From Burkholderiaceae bacterium (GTDB lineage: Bacteria > Pseudomonadota > Gammaproteobacteria > Burkholderiales > Burkholderiaceae_B): a DNA stretch of 64,000 nt. The stretch covers positions 20,888 to 84,887 of the forward strand of contig JAJOJF010000025.1 of assembly GCA_021208885.1 (NCBI GenBank), written 5' to 3'. Positions 39,489 to 48,063 of this stretch are shown piece after piece. Position 1 is the stretch's first letter. The number at the start of each line of letters is the position of its first letter. The notes beneath the pieces are model-generated. The model saw only the letters and a program-made list of their open reading frames with translations, ran no database searches and was not told where the DNA came from. The translations under genes were made by a program, and so were the position numbers.

Positions 39489-40814
39489 TTGCTTTTAGGA
39501 TCGGTTTCGCATGTTTTGAACGGAAGCAACCAGCCGGATGAACATTTTTTTGAGTGGTGGGTCGGATTACGCTACGCCGGCATCGGACGACGGGGCGCAC
39601 GGTCGTCTGGCCGTGATCGCTTTGTTTCGTTTGTGGCGGCCATGGCCATGGCTGGTATCGCACTAGGCGTGGCTGCCTTGATCGTCGTGTTGTCTGTCAT
39701 GAACGGCTTTCAGCGTGATGTAAGAGATCGCATGCTGTCAGTGTTGCCGCATATAGAACTCTTTGTCCCAGGCGATGCGCCATTGGCTGTACTTGATCGA
39801 TTTGAAACCCTTGCCGAAATCGCAAAAAATAATCCAAACGTTATCGCAGCCGCGCCGTTTGTGGCTGCACCGGCCATCGTCATGCGTGGCCAAGCCCTGC
39901 GTGGCGTTCAAGTCAGGGGAGTTGACCCTGCTGATGAAACAGCCGTATCTGACCTTGGCCAGCAAATGGTGGTTGGTAGCTTGTCTGCGCTTGAACCAGG
40001 CAAGTATGGTTTGGTCATCGGCCAGACGCTAGCTGACATTCTGAATCTGACCGTCGGTGACAGCGTGATGCTGTTGGCGCCTCAGGGTAGTGTGAGTCCG
40101 GCTGGATTTACTCCTCGATTGCGACAGTTCACCATTGTGGGTATCTACCGATCTGGTCATTATGAATACGACAGCTCGCTGGTATTTGCTCAAGCCCAAG
40201 ATGCTGCGCGCTTGTTCAGAGACACTGGCACGGCTGGCATTCGTTTGCGGATTTCGGATATGCATCAAGCACCGGAGGTGGCGCTAGAGCTCGGCGCCAT
40301 CTTGCCACGCGGTGTGTTTGCCGCAGATTGGTCGCGTAACAATCGGACCTGGTTTGCCGCGGTTCAGACAGAAAAACGCATGATGTTTCTGATCCTTACC
40401 TTGATCGTGGCGGTGGCCGCGTTTAACTTGCTTTCGTCTCAGGTGATGGCGGTCAAAGACAAGCAGTCTGATATTGCGATTTTGCGCAGCCTTGGCGCAA
40501 CACCTGGCGCGATCGCCCGGATTTTTCTGATTCAGGGCGCCTTGATTGGAATCGTCGGCACATTTCTCGGTGTAACAGGAGGCTCGCTCTTGGCCTACAA
40601 CGTTGACACCTTGGTGCCCGCCATTGAACGTTTTTTAGGGATACAGTTTTTACCGCAGGAGATTTACTTCATTTCCTCCTTGCCATCGGATCCTCGCGTG
40701 GGCGACATTACTGTGATTGCATTTACATCGTTGGTGATGTCTTTGTTGGCCACGCTCTATCCGAGTTGGCGCGCGTCGCGTCTTGAACCAGCACAGGTGT
40801 TGCGTCATGACTGA
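39489..40814 (+). CDS. lolC: Lipoprotein-releasing ABC transporter permease LolC/LolE family
   Basis: Inner-membrane permease that extracts lipoproteins for LolA. The family core [42 protein letters not shown] is present, then a large periplasmic domain and three C-terminal membrane segments (about 290-320, 345-370, 405-425). The start is uncertain. In the main frame only TTG codons (39489, 39516) precede the family start. An ATG at 39538 is in frame only if the seven T at 39545-39551 were eight, giving [13 protein letters not shown]. Only one permease gene accompanies lolD, so the transporter may be a LolF-type homodimer. Confidence 0.88.
   Translation: [441 protein letters not shown]
39545..39551 (+). 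other. T7 homopolymer at the lolC start
   Basis: ATGAACA followed by seven T then GAGTGGTGG. With one more T the ATG at 39538 would open into the LolC frame with a typical N-terminus. As sequenced it reads into another frame. Confidence 0.6.
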
Positions 40815-41535
40815 GGATTTGTCTACCCCGAAAACCCTGGTGTTGAAGGCCGTGGGGTTGAGCCGTCACTTTGAAGATGGCCAGCGTCGTGTTCAGGTAC
40901 TCGATGGCGTGGACTTGTCGGTACACGCTGGCGAGATGGTAGCCATTGTGGGTGCTTCCGGTTCAGGCAAAAGCACCTTGTTGCATTGCCTGGGTTTGTT
41001 GGATCGTCCTGATGGTGGCGAATTGTCAGTGGCCGGGAACGCAACTGGCGGGTTAAGCGAGAAGGCCCGAAGTCGTTTGCGCAATCAATGCCTGGGGTTT
41101 GTGTATCAATTCCACCATTTGTTGCCTGAGTTCAATGCCGTTGACAATGTGGCCATGCCATTGATCGTCGGTAAAGAGCCTTTGGCAAGTGCACGCGATC
41201 GAGCCCGTGATCTGCTCATCGAGATGGGATTGGGGCATCGCCTGCAAAATTATCCGGGTCAGCTCTCCGGTGGCGAGCGCCAACGGGTTGCGCTAGCGCG
41301 TGCTTTGGTGACTAGACCGGTTTGTGTACTGGCCGACGAGCCCACGGGCAATCTCGATCGTGAGACCGCTAGCCAGGTGTTCGAGCTAATTACGCGCATA
41401 CGCGATGATTTCGGGACGGCCGTGGTGTTAGTCACGCACGACTTGAAACTCGCTGAGCGCGCTGACCGCTGTTTGTCGATGGTCAATGGCCGTTTGTCTG
41501 ATAGCGAGATTCTCAATGATGCGAGTGCTTCTTGA
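40807..41535 (+). CDS. lolD: Lipoprotein-releasing system ATPase LolD
   Basis: Cytoplasmic ATPase of the Lol exporter. From the ATG at 40807, which overlaps the lolC stop by 8 nt, it has 242 residues. Walker A is GASGSGKST (49-57), the signature is LSGGERQRVALARAL, and Walker B is VLADEPTGNLD. An in-frame ATG at 40783 would overlap lolC further without support. It is coupled to the permease gene and followed by tatD with overlap. Confidence 0.95.
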   Translation: MTEDLSTPKTLVLKAVGLSRHFEDGQRRVQVLDGVDLSVHAGEMVAIVGASGSGKSTLLHCLGLLDRPDGGELSVAGNATGGLSEKARSRLRNQCLGFVYQFHHLLPEFNAVDNVAMPLIVGKEPLASARDRARDLLIEMGLGHRLQNYPGQLSGGERQRVALARALVTRPVCVLADEPTGNLDRETASQVFELITRIRDDFGTAVVLVTHDLKLAERADRCLSMVNGRLSDSEILNDASAS

Positions 41536-42331
41536 CACCCATTGTCATCTTGATGCTGCCGAGTTTGACGCTGACCGTGATGCCGTAATCACGCAGGCAC
41601 AAACTGCCGGTGTTCAGGGGATTTTGATTCCTGCAGTGCAGGCTGCTGATTTTGACAAAGTCAGAGCGCTCGCCCACAGCTTTGATCAAGGCGCGTACGC
41701 CGTTGGCATTCATCCGATGTTTGTGCGTTACGCCCAAGATAGCGATCTCGAGGTGCTCGGGGATTTCCTGCAAACGTATCGTGACGACCCTCGGCTAGTC
41801 GCCGTTGGAGAGATTGGTCTTGATTTTTTTGTGCCTGAGATTAGCCACGGTGTTGAACGTGATCGCCAAATCAAGTTTTATCAGGCTCAACTTGATTTGG
41901 CATCGGCCGCTGGATTGCCGGTCGTTTTACATGTGCGGCGTTCACAAGACGAACTTTTGAAGTGGTTGCGACGCCGGCCTTTGATCGGTGGCATTGCTCA
42001 TGCCTTTAATGGCAGCTTTCAGCAGGCTGAGCAATTTATTAGTCAAGGATTTGCATTGGGTGTCGGTGGCGCATTCACGTTTACTCGTGCGCAGCAGATC
42101 CGTCGACTGGTTACTGAGCTGCCATTGTCCAATTTAGTGCTTGAGACTGACTCACCCGACATGGCGCCTGCGTGGCTTAAAAAGGGCTCGCGCAATACAC
42201 CAAGCGAGGTCGCACAGATTTCTGCAACGCTTGCACAATTGCGCAATGAAACGACTGATCAGGTCCTAGCACAAACGTCGCTTGCCGCCATGCGGGTCAT
42301 TCCCAAACTCGGGATGCTTTGGGGCAGCTAG
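41519..42331 (+). CDS. tatD: TatD-family metal-dependent hydrolase/DNase
   Basis: TIM-barrel amidohydrolase-like enzyme; TatD/YcfH members are Mg-dependent 3'-5' exonucleases or deacylases. Metal ligands are visible in DTHCHLD, VGEIGLDFF, HVRRS, HAFNGS and ETDSPDM. From MRVLLDTHCH it has 270 residues, with an ATG one codon earlier. It overlaps lolD by 17 nt. Which TatD subfamily it belongs to (TatD, YcfH or YjjV) cannot be settled by eye. Confidence 0.9.
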   Translation: MRVLLDTHCHLDAAEFDADRDAVITQAQTAGVQGILIPAVQAADFDKVRALAHSFDQGAYAVGIHPMFVRYAQDSDLEVLGDFLQTYRDDPRLVAVGEIGLDFFVPEISHGVERDRQIKFYQAQLDLASAAGLPVVLHVRRSQDELLKWLRRRPLIGGIAHAFNGSFQQAEQFISQGFALGVGGAFTFTRAQQIRRLVTELPLSNLVLETDSPDMAPAWLKKGSRNTPSEVAQISATLAQLRNETTDQVLAQTSLAAMRVIPKLGMLWGS

Positions 42332-42404
42332 CGGACTAGCGCACGACCGTCCCAAGATTTTCCCGCCTTGCCGCTAACAGGCCAGCATCGACCGATCTCG
42401 GTTT

Positions 42405-44858
42405 TTGCGAATTGAAGTCTTCAGTCAATTGCGTCAAGCTTGTCAGCTTTTTTGGGTGACGCATGCGATGCAGGCAAACTGGATTGGAGCAGGATGGCTT
42501 ATTGGCATTTGCGTGGCTCAACAATGGCGTGAGTTGCCAGACGACTGGGTTATTTACGGTGGACTCGTTGTTTTTGTTGCCCTTTTGCTCGTGGCGCAAA
42601 AGGTCTCGTCGTGGCGACATTTCATGTGGCCTGTGCTTGCGGTTTTGTTGGCCATGGGTTGGGTAAGTTGGCTGGCACAAGCGCGACTCGCGGACCGATT
42701 GGCGGATCACGAAGACGACAAGGTTACGCGAGTCCCTGTGCTGGTGTCAGACTTGCCAACGTCAGCCAGTGATGGCGTGCGTTTCACTGGCGTTTTGGTT
42801 GGGCCTGTGCCAGCTGGACTACCCAGAAAATTCATGGTGTTTTGGCCAGGCGCCTGCACGGGAGACTGCAGTCATCCGGTCGAGCCTGGTCAGCAGTGGC
42901 GCATGGCTTTGCGGTTTCGATTCCCGAGTGCGCGATTGAACTTTGCTGGTATCGATGGCGAGAGCTGGATGTTTGCGCAAGGCTTGCGAGCAAGTGCCAC
43001 CGTGAGAGGGACTCCACGCCGCTTGGATCAGGAATCCGGCTGGCAACCCGCTATCTGGATCGAACAGCTACGCAGTGCCATTCGAAAGCGCTTGCATCGT
43101 TTGCTTGTCAATGAGCGTGAGGTCAACGTCATGGTGGCCTTGGCAATTGGCGATCAGCAAGGTGTATCGCCGCAAGATTGGCAGATTTTTAATCTCACTG
43201 GCATCACGCACTTGGTTTCGATCAGCGGCTCGCATGTGACGTTAATCGCAGCTCTTGGGGCTGCAGCTGTTGCTGGGGGATGGCGGCGGCTGCGCTGGCG
43301 AGGGCGGCTGATGGTTGAACGAGTCCCAGTGCGTTTGGTGTTTGTCTGGGCAGCGGGTGTGTTGGCGTTTTTGTACTGTCTCTTGGCCGGCTGGGGTGTG
43401 CCAGCGCAGCGAACATTCTTTATGTTGGCTGCGGGCGCAATGGGCTTGAGTGGCCGGATACCCCTGTCTGGTGCGCAAGCAGTCTTGGCAGCAGGCACGG
43501 CAATGACAGTGCTTGATCCATGGGCTGTGCTGTCAACAGGATTTTGGTTGTCGTTTGGCGCCATGGTGATCTTGATTTTGCTGGCTGAGCAGGTGGCTGT
43601 GTCACCGAAGATCGTTGGCTCTCGCTGGCAGGTCGTCAAACACACTGCGTTGCTTGGCGCACGTCTACAGTGGATCATGACGCTGGCGATTACGCCCGTG
43701 ACTATTTTTTTGTTTCAGCAGTTTTCACTAATTGGGCTCTTGGCCAATGCTTGGGCGATTCCGTGGATTACCTTCTTAGCCACGCCATTGGCGCTGTTAT
43801 TGTCGGCGCTTTGTCTAGTGCCGGTTCCGGACAGTTGGCTGAACCCCGTGGCTTGGGTTGCGCATGCGGCGCTCTATGTTTCATTGGCGCCGGTGCGCTG
43901 GATGGCAGGCTTTCAATGGCTGGCCATCGAAACCCGAGCGATTGGTTGGTGGGAGCTTGGCCTCGGCATTGCAGGAGTGACTCTGGCATTGTTGATGCCG
44001 CCATGGCGCGGTCGTTGGCTTGCCTGGCTATTGCTGTTGCCCTCGGTCACTAGCACCACGCCACAGCCATCGACTGGCGGCTGGAGGCTGACTGCATTCG
44101 ATGTCGGGCAGGGCGGCGCGGTGTTGGTGCAGACCCAATCACAAAACCTGTTGTTTGACACGGGTTGGCGTTACGGTGATGTTGATGCCGCTGAGCGCGT
44201 GATCTTGCCAGAACTGCGAGCGCTTGGGGTAAAACATCTGGATGTGGTGGTGGTTTCGCACCCTGATAATGACCACGTAGGCGGTTTGTCAAGGCTTGAG
44301 CAAACCCGCTCGATTGGCCGCTTGATCGGCTCAGGACTAGAGCGTGGGGATGTATTGGCTTGTCGAGCCGGGCAGTCGTGGCAAGCTGACGGTGTGCAAT
44401 TTGAGTTTTTGCACCCGGATAGCGACTGTAGCAGCAAAGCTTTGACTGGTCTTGATCGCAATCGCTGCGGTTGTGTGCTGGCTATTGACGGTGAGTTTCA
44501 TCGGGCATTGTTGACCGGTGACATTGATTCTTCGGTCGAGCGTCGTCTGCTCGATCGCTTGAATCGCCCGTTCGAGGTGGTGATGGTTGGGCACCACGGC
44601 TCACATACTTCATCTGACCCGCTTTGGGTCAGACGCGTGCGCGCTAGCCATGCGGTGGCGCAGGCTGGTCACTACAACCGTTTTGGTCATCCGCATGAAG
44701 AGGTGGTCAAACGGTGGCGCGCTGCCGGTGCAATGTTCTGGGCATCAAACACAGACGGGGCGATGCGCTTTGAGTCGAGTGCTCATGGGCTTGATGTGGT
44801 CAGTGCCCGCAATTTCAGGCGCCGTTACTGGCACAACGTGGGCAGTAGCCTAAAATAG
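42405..44858 (+). CDS. comEC: ComEC/Rec2-family DNA uptake channel protein
   Basis: Inner-membrane protein forming the channel for transforming DNA. The 817-residue product has an N-terminal DUF4131-like region, a multi-spanning competence domain (about 220-540, with NLTGITHLVSISGSHVTLI and LAGWGVPAQRTFFML) and a C-terminal metallo-beta-lactamase-like domain (about 560-810: AFDVGQGGAVL, SHPDNDHVGG, VGHHGSHTSSD). The start is weak: TTG at 42405, with GTG 42456 and ATG 42468 as alternatives just before the first membrane segment. It is the only competence gene in the window. Confidence 0.92.
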   Translation: MRIEVFSQLRQACQLFWVTHAMQANWIGAGWLIGICVAQQWRELPDDWVIYGGLVVFVALLLVAQKVSSWRHFMWPVLAVLLAMGWVSWLAQARLADRLADHEDDKVTRVPVLVSDLPTSASDGVRFTGVLVGPVPAGLPRKFMVFWPGACTGDCSHPVEPGQQWRMALRFRFPSARLNFAGIDGESWMFAQGLRASATVRGTPRRLDQESGWQPAIWIEQLRSAIRKRLHRLLVNEREVNVMVALAIGDQQGVSPQDWQIFNLTGITHLVSISGSHVTLIAALGAAAVAGGWRRLRWRGRLMVERVPVRLVFVWAAGVLAFLYCLLAGWGVPAQRTFFMLAAGAMGLSGRIPLSGAQAVLAAGTAMTVLDPWAVLSTGFWLSFGAMVILILLAEQVAVSPKIVGSRWQVVKHTALLGARLQWIMTLAITPVTIFLFQQFSLIGLLANAWAIPWITFLATPLALLLSALCLVPVPDSWLNPVAWVAHAALYVSLAPVRWMAGFQWLAIETRAIGWWELGLGIAGVTLALLMPPWRGRWLAWLLLLPSVTSTTPQPSTGGWRLTAFDVGQGGAVLVQTQSQNLLFDTGWRYGDVDAAERVILPELRALGVKHLDVVVVSHPDNDHVGGLSRLEQTRSIGRLIGSGLERGDVLACRAGQSWQADGVQFEFLHPDSDCSSKALTGLDRNRCGCVLAIDGEFHRALLTGDIDSSVERRLLDRLNRPFEVVMVGHHGSHTSSDPLWVRRVRASHAVAQAGHYNRFGHPHEEVVKRWRAAGAMFWASNTDGAMRFESSAHGLDVVSARNFRRRYWHNVGSSLK

Positions 44859-44883
44859 ACGCAAATTAACCGGGAGTTAATGT

Positions 44884-45816
44884 ATGAGCGCACCTCGTGT
44901 AAAAACCATCGCATGCGCAAGTCCGGGCGGCTTGCACCGCATGGCGTATTACGACTGGGGTGACCCGGACAATCTCGACGTGGTGCTATGTGTGCATGGT
45001 CTTACCCGCACCGGTCGAGATTTTGATGTGTTGGCCGAGCATTTGTCCAAGCGTTTTCGGGTAATTTGCCCTGATGTCGCTGGCCGTGGACTTTCGGACT
45101 GGCTGGCGCAGCCCTTGAGCTACGCGGTCCCACAATATGCTGCTGACATGGTGGCATTAATTTCGCAGCTGCAACCTAAAACCTTGCGTTGGGTCGGCAC
45201 ATCCATGGGTGGATTAATTGCGTTGACCTACGCAGCGCTTGTGGCTCAGGCCAAGGATCCGGACCGTCAGGTGCCTCCTGCTAGACAATCCACAACCATT
45301 GACGATGCAATCGTGCCGATCAGTCGCTTGGTGTTAAACGATGTTGGTCCTCGCATTGAGGCTCCTTCTCTTGCGCGCATTGGCCAATATCTGGCCGAAC
45401 CCAAGTCGTTTGCCAGTTTTGAAGAGGCAGTTCAGTACATGAAAGAGACCGCTGCGTCGTTTGGTCCACATTCAGATCCTCAATGGGAAATGTTGACGCG
45501 CCATTATTTCGTGCCATCACACGGAAAATGGGTCAAGCACTACGATCCGGCGATCGCAATGGCATTTGCCGGCGTAACGCCGGAGTTAATCAGTCAAGGC
45601 GAGTTGATGTTGTGGCAGGCATACCAGTGCGTGCAGGCCCCGACTCTCATTATGCACGGTGAACAGTCTGACCTTTTATTGGCTGACACGGTCGACGCCA
45701 TGCTTGCTGCCAACCCGCATGCCCGTGCGCATACGGTCAAGGGCGTGGGGCACGCACCGAGTTTGATTGTGCAAGACCAGATTAATGTCGTTAGCCGGTT
45801 TTTGGATGGAGACTGA
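44884..45816 (+). CDS. Alpha/beta-hydrolase fold protein
   Basis: Cytosolic hydrolase of 310 residues. The oxyanion-hole segment is CVHGLTRTG (about 36-44), the nucleophile elbow is GTSMGG (S107) and the catalytic His lies in GVGHAP near residue 290; an acidic member is expected before it. GGGAG precedes the ATG. It directly abuts rnm (TGA then ATG) and may share its transcript. The substrate is not predictable. Confidence 0.88.
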   Translation: MSAPRVKTIACASPGGLHRMAYYDWGDPDNLDVVLCVHGLTRTGRDFDVLAEHLSKRFRVICPDVAGRGLSDWLAQPLSYAVPQYAADMVALISQLQPKTLRWVGTSMGGLIALTYAALVAQAKDPDRQVPPARQSTTIDDAIVPISRLVLNDVGPRIEAPSLARIGQYLAEPKSFASFEEAVQYMKETAASFGPHSDPQWEMLTRHYFVPSHGKWVKHYDPAIAMAFAGVTPELISQGELMLWQAYQCVQAPTLIMHGEQSDLLLADTVDAMLAANPHARAHTVKGVGHAPSLIVQDQINVVSRFLDGD

Positions 45817-46665
45817 ATGATCGCATTTCGCAATCCTGATTTGCATTGCCATTCACGTCAATCCGATGGCGTACTCACGCCATCGGATTTGGCCAACAGG
45901 GCCCATGCGCGCGGTGTGGATTTGTGGGCCCTAACTGACCATGATGATGTCTCTGGCGTTGGGCAAGCACGCATGTCGGCTCAGAGCCTGGGCATGGCTT
46001 TTTTAGCGGGTGTGGAAATTTCTGTGACTTGGGCCAATCGAACAGTTCATGTGGTGGGACTGGGTATTGATGAACGGCACCCAACGCTGACGCAGGGACT
46101 CTTAAAGTTGAGGTCTGAGCGCGATGAGCGTGCGCTTTTGATTGCTGAGAAACTGGCTGTCGCGGGTTTTGCGGGGGCATACGAAGGTGCGCTTAAACAC
46201 GTACAGAACCCGTCGCTAGTGAGCCGTACGCATTTCGCCAGATACCTCGTTGAGCAAGGCCATGTCAGCACCATGCAGCTTGCGTTTGATCGATATTTGG
46301 GTGAGCAAGGAACTGCTTATGTGCCCACGCAATGGGCGAGCTTGCACGACGCGGTGCAATGGATTGTGGCTGCTGGGGGTGTCGCTGTGATCGCTCACCC
46401 GGCGCGTTACAAATACAGTGAGATCGAGTTTGATGCGCTTTTTCAGGAGTTCAGGCATCTTGGCGGCCTAGCGATTGAAGTATGCACCGGCAGTCACAAG
46501 CCTGATGAGAATGTTCAATACGCCCAAGTGGCGCGCGACTATGGGTTTCTAGCCTCGTGTGGCTCGGATTTTCATGGGCCCGCTGAGAGCCGACATGATC
46601 TTGGCAGTGTTCCAGCTCTGCCTGAGGACCTCACACCGGTGTGGCAAGCTTTGTCGTTGAACTAA
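45817..46665 (+). CDS. rnm: PHP-domain 5'-3' exoribonuclease (Rnm/YciV/TrpH type)
   Basis: Polymerase-and-histidinol-phosphatase domain protein. E. coli Rnm (RNase AM) matures the 5' ends of rRNAs and degrades 3',5'-bisphosphates. The 282-residue product has the PHP metal motifs DLHCHSRQSDG (8-18), LTDHDDVSG (about 39-47), VIAHPARYK and CGSDFHGPAES. Length and motif order match YciV. It is followed by greB after 6 nt. Confidence 0.9.
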   Translation: MIAFRNPDLHCHSRQSDGVLTPSDLANRAHARGVDLWALTDHDDVSGVGQARMSAQSLGMAFLAGVEISVTWANRTVHVVGLGIDERHPTLTQGLLKLRSERDERALLIAEKLAVAGFAGAYEGALKHVQNPSLVSRTHFARYLVEQGHVSTMQLAFDRYLGEQGTAYVPTQWASLHDAVQWIVAAGGVAVIAHPARYKYSEIEFDALFQEFRHLGGLAIEVCTGSHKPDENVQYAQVARDYGFLASCGSDFHGPAESRHDLGSVPALPEDLTPVWQALSLN

Positions 46666-46671
46666 CCGCTT

Positions 46672-47166
46672 ATGAGTGATTCAGCCTCGCCAGTTAAAAA
46701 CTACATCACGCGCAAGGGCTATGAACGCTTGCGCGCTGAGCTTGTGCACCTGATGAATGCGGAACGCCCCGACGTGGTTCAAATCGTTTCGTGGGCGGCT
46801 TCCAATGGGGATCGTTCCGAGAACGGTGATTACATTTACGGCAAAAAGCGCCTGCGCGAGATTGACCGTCGTATTCGGTTTTTAACCAAGCGACTCGAAA
46901 TTGCCCACGTCGTCGATCCGGCCGAGCAGGCCGGGCGTGATCAGGTGTTCTTTGGGGCGACGGTTACCTACAGCGATTCTGAGGGCCAGGAGCTTACAGT
47001 CACGATTGTGGGTGTTGACGAGGTTGATCCCTTGAACGGCAAGATCAGCTGGATTTCGCCCGTGGCCAAAGCGCTGATCAAGGCGCGTGAGGGCGACGAG
47101 GTCCGGCTGCAAACCCCGCAAGGACCACAAACACTGCTTGTCGAGTCGGTTAGCTACGAAGACTAA
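46672..47166 (+). CDS. greB: Transcription elongation factor GreB
   Basis: Rescues backtracked RNA polymerase by stimulating transcript cleavage. It has 164 residues (E. coli 158). The coiled-coil tip segment ASNGDRSENGDYIYGKKRLR and the FKBP-like C-terminal domain are typical; YIYGKKRLREID favours GreB over GreA. It is convergent with the epimerase-like gene. If that gene is frame-corrected, the two stops overlap by 2-3 nt. Confidence 0.94.
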   Translation: MSDSASPVKNYITRKGYERLRAELVHLMNAERPDVVQIVSWAASNGDRSENGDYIYGKKRLREIDRRIRFLTKRLEIAHVVDPAEQAGRDQVFFGATVTYSDSEGQELTVTIVGVDEVDPLNGKISWISPVAKALIKAREGDEVRLQTPQGPQTLLVESVSYED

Positions 47167-47235
47167 CGATTGGATTTTTTGGTACGAGAGGCAATCAGTG
47201 CCTCGTGACCGGCTAGGCTGTCAGGCCATTTAAGC

Positions 47236-48036
47236 TTAAAACCCGTTGACAACAACTTTTGATTGGACAGTCTTTTTTTTTCCCATCATGGGTGAGGGTT
47301 CACCCTGTTTGGGTTCAGGCGCGCCAAGCATGGCTGCAAGCTTGCGGTAGAGCGTGGCAAGTGGCATCGGATGACTGTCAGTGCCTATAAATACGCCGCT
47401 TGCCTTGCGATCAAACAAGTGCAGAATCGCGCGTGCCGCATCTTCGATATGAATTCGGTTCGCGACAAAATCTGGTGAGGCTGGGATGGTCGTTGTGCCG
47501 GCGGCAATTGAACCAAGCAGGCCTGACTTGCCCGGGCCATAGATGCCTGAGAGCCTGAGAATAAGCGCGCTCGGCCAATTGGTTTGTAACCAATGCTCAG
47601 CCTCTAGCAATATCTTGCCGTTAAAGCCGCGTGGTGCGGTCGGACTTGATTCATCAAGCAAGCCTTGGGCCTGACTGTCATAAACTGCGGTGGAGGATAC
47701 AAAGAGCAGTTGTGGTCTCGGCTCAGCGGTATTCAGTGCTGTCAGCAGGTTTTGTAGCCCGGTGAGGTAGGTCGCACGATAGGCCGCCTCGGTTCTTTCG
47801 CCGGGCGCTGCGCAGTACACCACATGAGTGATATCGCGTGCTTGCTCAGCGACACCGGCCAATGTCTCTGCTTTGCTCAAATCGGCTTTGATCCAACTGA
47901 TCTCAGTATCCGGTGTTGCCGCAGGTGGGTTGCGTCGGACAGCCAAGATCTTGGTTTGCTGCCAGCCCGGTGTCGTTAGGCAGGTTTGGGCAAGGGTTGA
48001 ACCCAAGTCGCCAAACCCGGCAATCAAGAGTTTCAC
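47236..48036 (-). CDS. NAD(P)-dependent epimerase/reductase-like protein, C-terminus frame-shifted
   Basis: Extended-SDR Rossmann protein. The N-terminus MKLLIAGFGDLGSTLAQTC has the dinucleotide-binding motif GFGDLG; FVSSTAVYD and LRLSGIYGPGKS are also typical. A GTG start at 48036 has the strong Shine-Dalgarno AGGAGGT 6 nt upstream. The 266-residue frame ends MMGKKKTVQSKVVVNGF. Read with eight rather than nine A at 47281-47273 it continues as RLSNQKLLSTGF and stops at 47163, giving 290 residues and the usual family tail. Function unknown. Confidence 0.85.
   Translation of the reverse strand: MKLLIAGFGDLGSTLAQTCLTTPGWQQTKILAVRRNPPAATPDTEISWIKADLSKAETLAGVAEQARDITHVVYCAAPGERTEAAYRATYLTGLQNLLTALNTAEPRPQLLFVSSTAVYDSQAQGLLDESSPTAPRGFNGKILLEAEHWLQTNWPSALILRLSGIYGPGKSGLLGSIAAGTTTIPASPDFVANRIHIEDAARAILHLFDRKASGVFIGTDSHPMPLATLYRKLAAMLGAPEPKQGEPSPMMGKKKTVQSKVVVNGF
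47273..47281 (-). other. A9 homopolymer truncating the epimerase-like gene
   Basis: Nine A in the coding sense after ATGATGGG. With nine the frame stops at 47236. With eight it gives GKKRLSNQKLLSTGF and a stop at 47165-47163, next to the greB stop. Confidence 0.85.
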
Positions 48037-48063
48037 GAATTTACCTCCTGCGTACGTTTGAGC

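Noticed and set aside
47176..47215. Imperfect hairpin AGGCA-ATCAG-TGCCT between greB and the epimerase-like gene, as a terminator
   Set aside because: No T-run follows on the plus strand, A-runs rather than T-runs follow on the minus strand, and the segment is probably the C-terminal coding part of the frame-corrected epimerase-like gene.
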